DNA from: Plecoglossus altivelis
Taxonomy: Eukaryota; Chordata; Actinopteri; Osmeriformes; Plecoglossidae
Direction: 5' to 3'
Length of the DNA: 64,000 bases
Assembly: GCA_036571765.1 (NCBI GenBank)
Contig: BROE01000020.1
Coordinates: 4,232,118 to 4,296,117, forward strand
The first letter of the stretch is position 1; each line of letters starts with the position of its first letter. Shown here piece by piece: positions 37,401-45,923 of the stretch. Both the position numbers and the translations under genes were made by a program. Below the pieces are notes generated by a model. The model did no database searches and had not been told where the DNA came from. It worked only from the letters and a program-made list of their open reading frames with translations.

Positions 37401-40400
37401 TGCAACAGCACCAAGAACAACCCCAAAAGCCGAACGCTTCCCGCTTTACCTTCCAAATCCATGTCCCCGCCCCCTCACACTCCACAGTCATGCCATCGCC
37501 ATAGTGCCCACCCATTACCGGAGTTGCCATGGGAGCGCCCGCCCCCTCCTCTCCCTTGTCTCCATAGGCCGTGCTACCCGTACCCTGCCCAAGAACATGC
37601 CCATCCCCACTCCCTGTCCCTCCCAGCATCCAATAGGCTGTTCTGCGGAGGGGAGGAGTGTCCTCTCTTTCATTACTCCGCCCACGTCCTGCCTCCTCGC
37701 CACTCCCACCAATCCCTGCCCTCAAGTCCGTATCGGGAAATGTTTTTTGGCCCTCCAGCTCCCCCTAGCTGTTCATGCAGGGAGTGCACCACCAGGAGAG
37801 GGCACCAATTAGCTGCAACCAGGCACTTCCACCCCTTGCGCCCTGACCAATCCGAAAACCTGCACTGGGCTAGGGAGGCGGGACTGAGGCAAGGGAGGGA
37901 GGGGCTGACGCTGTGGGAGATGGAAAGCCCCTGGGAGGTGGATAGAGACGCCGAGGCCTGGTACCGTCGGCAGGCTATGCCACCCTATCACATGTGCCAC
38001 TCCCCAGGGCAGGGTCAAACCCAACTGGAGCAATCAGCTTGCGTGGCCGACCCTCACATGGGGTACCCGCCCCCCCACTCCCTGGTAGACGTGCGGGACA
38101 GAAGCAGCAGCGGGTACCACACCCCCCCTCACCCCCGCCACTCCTGCCCATGCTCCCCTCTCCAAGCTTCCCCGGCCGAGAGCCACGAGAGCAGGGGCTA
38201 CGGCTCGGGGTACCAGTCCGGTTCGGCCTCGCCCCTGCCGCCTGGTGGCCCCCCCAACCCAGGAGCCTCTCCTGGGAGAGCTAAGCTGGCAGAGACCCTC
38301 TGTGGAGCTCATTGCGAGCCCCAGCAGAACCAGAAAGACACTGGTAAATATGAGTCCCCTTGTGCCCTTGGTCTGACTTTGGGGTTGTTTCAGGTTGACA
38401 ATATCAAAGTAAAGTTCAGAAGTTGTGCTGGTGCCAAGGATCTGTTTTTCACCCGATTTCTTTTGGCAGTAGGCACCGGCTTCATAAACGAATCCAGTGA
38501 CATGGACTCCATTTCCCAGGCCTCCGAGGGAAAGGTTGATGCACAGGCTGCCTGTCCCACACATGTAGCCGCCACTGACTCAGATTACACGTCCATTAGC
38601 AGTAGTCCTCCAAAGACTCGAGACAGGTTGGTAGTCCATTCTCTTACACAGGTACATGGGGTGCGATTTCCAAAGCTAAATGTTTAGCTTGAATATTTAT
38701 AACAATGCAAAAATTACATTTCCACTTCATTTTCTCTCTATTAGCAGTCAAAATAAGTCCGACAGGAGTGTGTTGGAGGAGGAGGAGAAACAGGTTGAAA
38801 TCGTCCCTGCATCTGTAGTCTTTCTTCCACAGCCAGAATCAGGCCAAAGCTACCAGGCGATCCAAGAAACGTCTCCCTCTGTTGTCGAGGCAAACCCGAG
38901 CATCAACAAGACTGACAAGACTCCTGCCCAATCAGGAAACTGCCACACGATGTCGGCAGTACAAAACCAAAGGAACACGACCAAAGAGTCGGCACGAGAT
39001 CCCGATATCAGCCAAAGTGACTCGCATCTTCATGGTGTCAGTTCCCCTTTACCTACGGTGAAAGAAGGAGAGGCCAAGCTTACAGGAAGTACTGAGCTGT
39101 CTACTCAATCAGAGACGGCAACCCAGACCGTTGTTGTCGCCATTCAACCAATCAGCTCCGTCCAAGTGCAGCTCAATGGAAACGCTCTCCCCTCCAGCAG
39201 CCCCTCGCCCCCCCGTGCCTGCAGTGAGGCATCCCTTAGCCCCTCCTCGTCCAGCAGCTCCGCCCCTTCTACCCCCCAGCCTCCCGCTGGCAAGGTGGAG
39301 AGGCGGCCCGCCCCCCAGCCTCCCTCGACAGACACCCACCAGGCTGGAAAGAGACCGACCCCGGAACGAGACAGCACGTTGGAGCTCAAACCGCCCTCGC
39401 CGGTGCCAGACGGGCACAACACACCTACCTTCCCCCTGGCATCCTACTACTACCCCCTGCTTAATGTCCCCCATGTGCCGTACACGGGCTACACCGCTGT
39501 CACCATCCCCGCCGCCCAGCCTCCTCTCCCCGAGAAGCGCCGCCTCTCCTCCTTGCCGGGGTCCCCGAACGGTCCCCAAAACTCCCTCTTGAGGGCCTCT
39601 TTGGGTCATTTGGGTGCGGGGCAGTCTTCCTACGCCAGCCCCCTCCACGTGACCTTCTCAGCCCCTGCGGGCATAGAGCAGCCCCCAGCTGGGAAATGGC
39701 CAGCGGCACCCCCTGGTGGCAGGGAGGAGCAGATGGGTAGCAAGGTCAACGCCAAATTTGTCCAGGACAGCTCCAAGTACTGGTACAAGCCTGGCATCTC
39801 CAGAGACCAAGGTTGGTATAACTGTACACGAGGGAGCAGGGTCCAAGTTGGAGGGTCAGAGTGACGCAGCAATTTCAATCAGAGAAAGTTTACTGTTTAC
39901 AGTTTACAGTTTAAATGTTACTATTGGTGTGTTTGTGAGTGTGTACAGTTAATCCATTGAATACAGCTTTTTAAGATCACGATTATACATGCAAGGTAAT
40001 ACCACCATAATTTGATATAGGATAATAGATAAGTGGGGGTAGAGGAGGGGTGTGGAAGGGGCAGGCGTGGAGGGTCATGGCTCAACTTTATGGAAGCGCC
40101 TGTGGTGCCTAACCTGTTGTCACACTCTTACTTACATACGCTGGCCTAACAAGCTTGCCTCTCCGTAGCGATAGCCATTTTAAGGACTAACACTGTTGTT
40201 TCTCCGTAGCGATAGCCGTGTTGAAAGACTAACACTCTTGTTTCTCCGTAGCGATAGCCATGTTGAAGTACTAACACTGTTGTTTCTCCGTAGCGATAGC
40301 CGTGTTGAAGGACAAGCCACCCGGCTCCTTCCTCATCCGAGACAGCAACTCCTTCCAGGGGGCTTATGGCCTCGCCCTTAAGGTGGCCATTCATCCCCCT

Positions 40401-43400
40401 AGCACCAACAGCACCTGCGGCAAAGGTAAGCATGGTGGGAAACAAGTCTTTATGTTACGGGATGAGGGGGTCTGTATTTCACTGGGTCCTGTGAGTTGTC
40501 ACACTTGAGGAAAGTCCTTCGCATGCTGAATCTCTCGGCTGTTGGATAGTCCGCNNNNNNNNNNNNNNNNNNNNNNNNNNNNNNNNNNNNNNNNNNNNNN
40601 NNNNNNNNNNNNNNNNNNNNNNNNNNCCTGTTGTCACACTCTTACTTACATACGCTGGCCTAACAAGCTTGCCTCTCCGTAGCGATAGCCATTTTAAGGA
40701 CTAACACTGTTGTTTCTCCGTAGCGATAGCCGTGTTGAAAGACTAACACTCTTGTTTCTCCGTAGCGATAGCCATGTTGAAGTACTAACACTGTTGTTTC
40801 TCCGTAGCGATAGCCGTGTTGAAGGACAAGCCACCCGGCTCCTTCCTCATCCGAGACAGCAACTCCTTCCAGGGGGCTTATGGCCTCGCCCTTAAGGTGG
40901 CCATTCATCCCCCTAGCACCAACAGCACCTGCGGCAAAGGTAAGCATGGTGGGAAACAAGTCTTTATGTTACGGGATGAGGGGGTCTGTATTTCACTGGG
41001 TCCTGTGAGTTGTCACACTTGAGGAAAGTCCTTCGCATGCTGAATCTCTCGGCTGTTGGATAGTCCGCATGCCAACATGTCGTAGCTTTGTTTGCAGGTT
41101 TCTTGAGGAAAGTCGAAAAGTTTGTGATTTCGATCATCGAAGGAAAGCTTCGAGATCAACCTGTTTGTGCAGTTGACGCTCTCTCTCTGACTCTTTCCCT
41201 GCCCCGGTTTCTCTCCCCCCCCTTCCCTCCCTCCCTCTCTCTCTCTCTCTTTTCCTCCCTTTCTCCATCTCTCTCTCTCTTTCTTCTTCACTCCCTCCCC
41301 CCTCTCTCTGTCTCCCTCTACCCGCCCCTCTCTCCCTCTCCCTCCCTACCTCCCTCCCTCCCTCTCTCTCCCCCCCCCTCTCTCTCTCTCTCTCAGGAGA
41401 TCCGCAGGAGCAGCTGGTCAGACACTTCCTCATTGAAACTGGCTCTCGTGGAGTGAAGATTAAGGGCTGTCAGAACGAGTCCTACTTCGGTGAGCTGACA
41501 CAGAGCAGAAGGTGTTGTAGTAACATCCTTCTTCAACTAGAGGTCGCCAATCCTCCAACATTCAAGCGTGCCACGTGTTCCTCAGCGCTCTCAGATCTCC
41601 CCAGTCGTCCTCTGCCGTTTATTTTTCTACCTCTCTCTCTTGGCAGGAAGTTTATCTGCGCTTGTTTACCAGCACTCCATCACTCCAATCTCGTTACCCT
41701 GTGCCCTGCGCATCCCAGAGAAAGGTGAACAGACACAGTACTTTGATGGAAACGGAAACTTTTGTTGTTGTTGTTAATCTCACATTGTTCGTTTCAATTC
41801 CAATCTGAGAACGGCACGCGCGCTAACAAGGCGTCCTGGCTGTACCCCCTTTGCTCTGGGCTTTTTTAGATTTCGTGGGCGAGTTGCAGCTGATGCAGAG
41901 TGCCACCAACACCAGCACGGCTGCAGACCTTCTCAAGCAGGGAGCAGGTTAGTCCCCGCACCGCCTTCTAACCCCTCAATATCCTGTGTATTAGTGCTCA
42001 CTGGGGAAAGGTAGTTCCTCCTCCTGTCAAACCAGTCCATCTCCCTAATTATGTAATGCTGATATTGACCTGATATGCTCTGTATATGTGCTACCAGTCA
42101 AAGGAATGAATGTGAATGAATGAATAGACACATTGTCCCATTCATTTGAATGGGGAGGGTGTGTCCAAGCTTTTGACTGGGAGTGTATCTGACTTCTGAT
42201 TTGAATGCAGTAACTTGAAATACAGATGTGATTCTCGCTTTGGCCAGCAAGCTGCCTAAGCTACCGTAATACACAGTGGAGTATAACGCGTGTCGACCGG
42301 TGTGACCCAGATGTATATTTGTAATAACTCTGAGCGACTTATTCAGAATAAACCGTACATTCCAACCTCCCTTTCCAATCTCAGCGTGTAACGTGCTCTA
42401 CCTGAACTCCGTGGAGACCGAGTCATTAACGGGCCCTCAGGCCATCTCCAAGGCGACCAGCTGCACGTTGACCCAAAGTCCTCGTCCGACCCCCACGGTG
42501 GTCCACTTCAAGGTGTCCACGCAGGGCATCACGCTGACGGACAGCCAGAGAAGGTACACTGTCCCTAACCTGTTTTTGAAACCCACAGGTCACTAAAATG
42601 ATGCATTTGTAGAGATTGCAGTGCTGTCGAATTGGCCTTGTATGATGCATTTGATGGCTGTTATGACTGTAGTAAAGAGGCTTTTATTAAACATAGGTGT
42701 CCTACTTTTGTACGGTTCTATTGCAGGCGACGGCAGAAGCCTATTGATGACTTTCTGCTAGAGAGTTTTTCAAACTCTCCTTCTTCTTCTTCTTTCTCTT
42801 CCTGTCTTCCTGTCCTTGTAGGTTGTTTTTCAGGAGACACTACCCCATCAACAGTGTAACATTCAGCAGTGTGGACCCTCAGGACCGGAGGTGAGCGGAA
42901 TGAGCTGGGAAATCTCTGTACCAACCCACACACATGCACTACCCCTCCACGCTCACATGCACTCCCTCCCCACACACATGCAACCCCCTCCCCACACACA
43001 CATACACCCCTCCCCACACGCACATGCACTCCTTCCTCCCCACACACACTCCCCCCCCCCCCCCCCCTGTGGGGTAGCCGTGAGCATATATTCAGCATCC
43101 TGACCTAAATAGGCACTTATGAGACTGTTCATTTCCAGTGGTAGTTGGTTTAGAAGATGTGTTGTATTGTGGTAGGGGGGGGGGTCGGGGGGGTCTGGCT
43201 GGATCCCATTTCGGCAGTTGTCCCAGTGGGAATGGTATCGATCCCAACCTTGACGTGGCTGATTGTCTCTGCATTAACCTCCCATTTAAAAACGGCTGAG
43301 TACAGCAATACTAACGGAGTCTTGTGTTGTACCTTGTGTCATAGACTCTCTTAGTGTGCATCTCTTCCTCTTGTAGGTTGAATAACCCTGTACATGTCCC

Positions 43401-43931
43401 TGCTATGTGTGACTCTTTGTACGTGCTGTGCGTGTCTGTGTATCTGTGTCATTCTAAGCCTTGTGCCTCTTGTCTATATATCTGTGCTTCAGGTGGACTA
43501 AGTCTGATTGCACGTCAAGCAAGTAAGTGCTTGTCTTCTTGTACATGTGTGTGTGTGTGTGTTGTGTGTATGCCCTCTCAAACGTCCCATGGCATCCTGT
43601 GTAAACTCTTGAGTCATCTTCGATCAGAACCCCCCCCCCCACACACACACACACACACACACGCTGTCATACTGTCTGACTGACTCTCCCTTGAATTGTA
43701 CCCTTCTAATTGAAAGAGCATTTTAACGGTGTCCATATTGAACGCTCCCTTCACTGGTGCCGCTTCCTGTGTTTTATCGAACGCAGGATGTTCGGCTTCG
43801 TGGCACGGCGGACAGGCAGCGCGTCTGAGAACGTGTGTCACCTGTTTGCGGAGATGGATCCCGATCAACCTGCCGTGGCCATAGTGAACTTTATCAACAA
43901 GGTCATGCTGGGACCTCAGCAGAGACGCTGA
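13732..43931 (+). CDS. tns2: tensin-2, complete, 27 coding exons
   Basis: Tensin-2 is a focal-adhesion scaffold that joins integrin tails, actin and phosphotyrosine signalling. Exons: 13732-13854, 20364-20469, 20785-20822, 31501-31533, 31735-31784 (or from 31738), 32211-32394, 32783-32833, 33037-33159, 33894-33958, 34250-34333, 34583-34695, 34899-34959, 35201-35276, 35669-35798, 36293-36358, 36665-36781, 36931-38343, 38470-38626, 38745-39811 (or from 38748), 40294-40425, 41397-41489, 41647-41724, 41870-41947, 42385-42553, 42822-42890, 43493-43522, 43787-43931. Phases agree throughout, giving 4851 nt or 1616 residues (human about 1409; the linker is longer). Domains: C1 (48-94), phosphatase-like (about 120-290), C2 (about 300-440), linker, SH2 (about 1341-1453), PTB (about 1480-1616). 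A C1 domain plus a phosphatase-loop Cys points to TNS2 rather than TNS1 or TNS3, and the eif4b neighbour agrees. The first exon is the least certain part, because other promoters may exist. Confidence 0.95.
14397..14431. repeat. (AC)n microsatellite
   Basis: An uninterrupted AC run of about 17 units in tns2 intron 1. Confidence 0.95.
15304..15379. repeat. (TG)n-(GCGT)n compound microsatellite
   Basis: About 25 TG units pass directly into about six GCGT/GTGC units. Alternating purine-pyrimidine sequence of this kind can adopt Z-DNA. Confidence 0.95.
20261..20310. repeat. (TGTC)12 microsatellite
   Basis: A pure tetranucleotide run of about 12 units, about 50 bp before tns2 exon 2. It is preceded by related TATC and CATC units. 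Confidence 0.95.
20364..20822 (+). other. tns2: tns2 exons 2-3: most of the C1 zinc-finger domain
   Basis: Exon 2 (20364-20469) reads LAKGGRHIFTEKSFRRKRAC and on to FCK; exon 3 (20785-20822) completes ECKAAVHKKCEAK. The spacing H-x12-C-x2-C-x10-C-x2-C-x4-H-x2-C fits the C1 zinc ligand pattern (H48, C61, C64, C75, C78, H83, C86), and the human TNS2 C1 domain has the same spacing. The last Cys comes from the separate exon at 31501. The 315-bp intron between them holds a (CA)n block (20522-20566). Confidence 0.88.
22617..22747. repeat. 65-bp minisatellite, two copies
   Basis: Two adjacent copies, each made of GGTCTGTGTG with more TG units, a G9-G10 run, TGTATGTGTG and TATCTATTAAGAGAGAGC. The copies differ mainly in TG number. 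Each holds its own G run. Confidence 0.85.
24425..24500. repeat. imperfect 36-bp duplication
   Basis: Two adjacent related units share the core GTGATCTA(C/T)TCGAAT, preceded by GAACA. They are intronic and non-coding. Confidence 0.6.
25734..25871. repeat. (CT)n-rich polypyrimidine tract
   Basis: CT dinucleotide runs broken by short C-runs. Translations of this stretch give only Ser/Leu repeats, which are not proteins. Confidence 0.9.
27927..27953. repeat. homopolymer of 27 C
   Basis: 27 consecutive C, followed at once by a short GT run. The complementary strand is a G27 run. The true length is probably uncertain in this assembly. Confidence 0.9.
28740..29011. repeat. two (CT)n runs
   Basis: (CT)n at about 28740-28806 and again at about 28968-29011, in tns2 intron 3. 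Confidence 0.9.
30844..30923. repeat. (GT)40 microsatellite
   Basis: About 80 bp of uninterrupted GT, the longest dinucleotide run in the window, 577 bp upstream of tns2 exon 4. Confidence 0.97.
31501..31533 (+). other. tns2: tns2 exon 4: 33-nt microexon completing the C1 domain
   Basis: Acceptor TCTCATTCAG at 31491-31500, then eleven codons reading ATSPCILAPDL, and a GTATGT donor. It is phase 0 on both sides. It supplies the last Cys of the C1 pattern (C86-x7-C94) and aligns with VTSACQALPPVEL of human TNS2. It lies alone after a 10.7-kb intron. Confidence 0.85.
31735..31784 (+). other. tns2: tns2 exon 5 with tandem NAGNAG acceptor
   Basis: It encodes GSTKSQSHKKRGSLSR, matching GSTKS at the same place in tensins. 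The border reads TCAGCAG|GGC, so splicing can occur at 31735 (adds Gln) or 31738. A CTTT run forms the polypyrimidine tract. Confidence 0.85.
32211..36781 (+). other. tns2: tns2 exons 6-16: phosphatase-like and C2 domains
   Basis: Eleven exons encode the PTEN-like module. Landmarks: DFDLTYITERIISVFF, LLNLSEKRHDITRLN, YGWPDLHAPPLDKICSMCKA, the P-loop HCKGNKGKTG (C235, K241), HYSKISAGAEQAL, MRKFCEDKV, YYFGGLLSGAIQMNSSPLFL, FLKIYQSLQLVYTSG, then C2 strands with LCVTIEPALLLKGDIMVKCY, VVFRLQFHTCTVHG, VEFVFS, ITVDYNTADPVVRWDSYENF. As in human TNS2 the P-loop keeps the nucleophilic Cys, while the usual Arg is Lys, so catalysis cannot be assumed. Exon 6 contains an in-frame 12-bp duplication. Confidence 0.93.
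36931..39811 (+). other. tns2: tns2 exons 17-19: long Pro/Ser-rich linker
   Basis: Exon 17 (1413 nt) starts with IAHTRGPLDGSLYAQVKK and carries the tensin-2 landmarks SSDSGHSS, ETAILDD and GYGSGYQSGSASPLPPG. Exon 18 (157 nt) and exon 19 (1067 nt) add Ser/Pro-rich sequence, then LPEKRRLSSLPGSP and NAKFVQDSSKYWYKPGISRD, which leads into SH2. This region is expected to be disordered and phosphorylated. The intron between exons 17 and 18 is stop-free. The acceptor of exon 19 is NAGNAG (TTAGCAG). Confidence 0.88.
40150..40316 (+). repeat. tns2: 42-bp tandem repeat spanning an intron-exon junction of tns2
   Basis: Four units each contain CTCCGTAG|CGATAGCC followed by an exon-like start. The AG positions are 40168, 40209, 40251 and 40293 (spacing 41, 42, 42). 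Only the last continues as the SH2 exon; the first three lead to in-frame stops within 8 to 12 codons. Each AG has a CTAAC branch-site-like motif about 20 nt upstream. The array is repeated at 40664-40830 in the duplicated segment. Confidence 0.88.
40555..40626. other. assembly gap (72 N)
   Basis: A run of 72 N inside a tns2 intron, between the two identical 442-bp segments. Confidence 0.99.
41222..41396. repeat. CT-rich polypyrimidine tract before a tns2 acceptor
   Basis: About 170 bp of CT/CCT repeats run without interruption into the exon 21 acceptor at 41395-41396. Confidence 0.9.
41870..43931 (+). other. tns2: tns2 exons 23-27: PTB domain and C-terminus
   Basis: The exons encode STAADLLKQGA, CNVLYLNSVETESLTGPQAI, TVVHFKVSTQGITLTDSQRR, LFFRRHYPINSVTFSSVDPQ, a 30-nt microexon (43493-43522, WTKSDCTSS), and MFGFVARRTGSASENVCHLF, ending in AIVNFINKVMLGPQQRR and TGA at 43929-43931. 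The PTB domain of tensins binds NPxY motifs of beta-integrin tails. All phases agree. Confidence 0.94.
42085..42187. mobile_element. short Tc1-type inverted-repeat element (MITE)
   Basis: The left end GTGCTACCAGTCAAAGG and the right end CTTTTGACTGGGAGTG are near-perfect inverted repeats flanked by TA on both sides. The element is about 100 bp, in the intron before exon 24 of tns2. TA flanks suggest a Tc1/mariner relative. Confidence 0.55.
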
Positions 43932-45490
43932 GGAAGGGGGGGAGGAGGAGGGGGGGACGCTTTCGACGGTTCTCGAGAAACAGGTTGGAGATTTGTGCGC
44001 GTGTGGGCAGGATATGTTTGTGCGAGAGGATGTGGAAGTGTGTGAGGAAGAAAGTGGAGGTGAATCTTGTGTGTGTGTGCGTGCGTGTGCATGTTTATGG
44101 ATGTGAAATCAGTCAGTCTTTGAATGGGCAGGCATGAGAAGGCTGTTTTTAAACAGATGGGCAAAGACTGAATTTATGGACACTGCTCGTTCATTTATCA
44201 CACGAAGATGATGGCAGAGAATTACACTCATCCTAATTCAATAATCAAATGTATTTGTATCCAAGCGAGCTTTGAAAAAGAATGTCTATTTAGTTTGTTT
44301 TCCTTTTTTTTTCTTCTTTTTTTTCTACACTGCCGTTTTTATATGACGTGCAAGACTTTGTTTATTAGCAAGAATGTGGTCTGACATGGGCAAGCCTTAT
44401 CGACCTTATTAGTGACTGACAATCTATTTGCACACAAGCAGATTATATACGTGTTTTTTTCGGTATTTAGTTGATTCTAAGTAAGCCTCTTTTTGAGGTC
44501 AATACATAAGTTCCCTTGTTCTAGGCTGGGATTGGTTGAAAGGTACTGTATGTATTCATTTGTATTCTGAATGTTGGACTGTGGTCAGTTTTTTTTTCAA
44601 TCAACCAAAGATTTGTTGTGGTATTTAGACACAGAGGGAAATCAATGTATTGACAAATGTGATAGCTTTGATATTTGATTAAATCCTCCAGTGCGCAATA
44701 CAACATTTCAACACCTTGCATACCAAATAGCATTATGTCCAAAAGCGCCTTTCTTTGCGCCCTCTTATTCCTTATGATCAATTAGAATAAACTTGGACCA
44801 TAGTGATTTTGAAGAAGCAAACTTTAAAAAGATCATGCAGATGCAATGTTATTGGTATCAATCTGCATTCATGTGGCCATGGCTTTTGCAGTCAATTATT
44901 GTAACAGCAAAGGCTATGTTGTAGTGCACAAGATTCAAAATTATCAAAGTAAAACCATTGTTAATAGTCATTTTTACGAAGCAGAAAAAAAGGCTTTTGG
45001 TATTTCGAGCACAACTATTTATGATGTCAGTATTAGCGAGTGCTACAGTACATGAACTGCGCTGTATTCATTTAGATCTAGACATCATGCAGTTACTTTA
45101 TGCCGAATTTGATTCGCTCAATGTTTGTTTTGGTACTTTGTTTTTGGATATAAACCAACTCTTCATTGTATGTGCTATTGGTCAGATCGTTGTCAAAATA
45201 GTGAATTAACTGAGAAAGAATGCTTTATATTCAAGCGTGTTTAACGCTGCCTCAAGCCAAAGTCATTTATAAAGACGCACTCAAGCTTTTGAAGGTCTGC
45301 TTGCTTGTTGCCATAAAGTGTTTTTCAAGACAAAATCTTTGCAAGATTAAGGAAGCAACTGTGTTTGTTGTTTGTATTTTTATACGGACCTTGGTATGAT
45401 AAAAAATATCTAATATATTTTCATCCTATGTTCAAGTTTATAGTGCAGAAGAGTAGCGTAAGTAATTTGACTGAAAATGAAGCAAATAAA
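43932..45490 (+). other. tns2: tns2 3' UTR and candidate polyadenylation signals
   Basis: Non-coding sequence after the tns2 stop, first G-rich, then AT-rich. AATAAA hexamers occur at 44786-44791 and 45485-45490, so the UTR may be about 0.9 or 1.6 kb long. Which site is used cannot be decided from sequence. Confidence 0.55.
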
Positions 45491-45851
45491 ATGTCAAAAG
45501 AATTGTCACGCTCACTGATAGAATGTACATCATTTTTTCTCTCCACATAACCACCTTCTGCATTGTATGCCAACATGTTGCCACCCATTTTACACCATAT
45601 ACATCTCAATCACGCAACAAAATGTAGGTAACAAAAAGTGTGTGATGACTAACACTTATTTATTGATGTGTATAGAATATCTAAACATCACCCCAAAGTC
45701 ACCAGATGGTCACCTTTTCAGGAGGTGACACCTTTGCATCGTATGAATTACTGACACACTGTTTGAGTGTTACATTATAACGTTAGTTATATAGACTCCA
45801 GACAATATATAAGTGATCGAATTGCAACACTACTGGCATCTCAAAATGACG

Positions 45852-45923
45852 AGGTCCCACCGAGATTTGAACTCGGATCGCTGGATTCAAAGTCCAGAGT
45901 GCTAACCATTACACCATGGGACC
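45852..45923 (-). tRNA. tRNA-Gln (anticodon TTG)
   Basis: The reverse complement folds as a 72-nt tRNA. The acceptor stem pairs GGTCCCA with TGGGACC, followed by discriminator T; the A-box region is TGGTGTAATGGTTAGCA, the anticodon arm CTGGA-CTTTGAA-TCCAG, and the B box GAGTTCAAATC. The anticodon is at 45888-45890 (complement strand), TTG, which reads CAA glutamine codons. There is no intron and no encoded CCA, as expected in a eukaryote. A run of four T on the transcribed strand (45843-45846) a few bases downstream is a good RNA polymerase III terminator. It is convergent with tns2. Confidence 0.96.

Larger units (their letters stand above)
40113..41068. other. 442-bp perfect duplication flanking an assembly gap
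   Basis: 40113-40554 and 40627-41068 read the same at a constant offset of 514 bp, separated only by 72 N. Both copies carry the first SH2 exon (40294-40425 and 40808-40939) and all the decoy repeats. Perfect identity next to a gap points to one locus assembled twice. Confidence 0.9.
40294..41724 (+). other. tns2: tns2 exons 20-22: SH2 domain
   Basis: Exon 20 (40294-40425; duplicate at 40808-40939) encodes IAVLKDKPPGSFLIRDS with the phosphotyrosine-binding Arg (about R1368) and SFQGAYGLALKVA. Exon 21 (41397-41489) encodes EQLVRHFLIETGSRGVKIKG. Exon 22 (41647-41724) encodes SLSALVYQHSITPISLPC. The SH2 domain binds phosphotyrosine partners at adhesions. The CT-rich tract at 41222-41396 is the polypyrimidine tract of exon 21. 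Confidence 0.93.

Noticed and set aside
36913..37725. A 270-codon open frame on the minus strand
   Set aside because: It is antisense to tns2 exon 17, whose plus-strand frame has conserved tensin motifs and matching splice phases.
40808..40939. A second, separate SH2 exon 20
   Set aside because: It is identical to 40294-40425 including intron flanks and lies across a gap; best read as one locus assembled twice.
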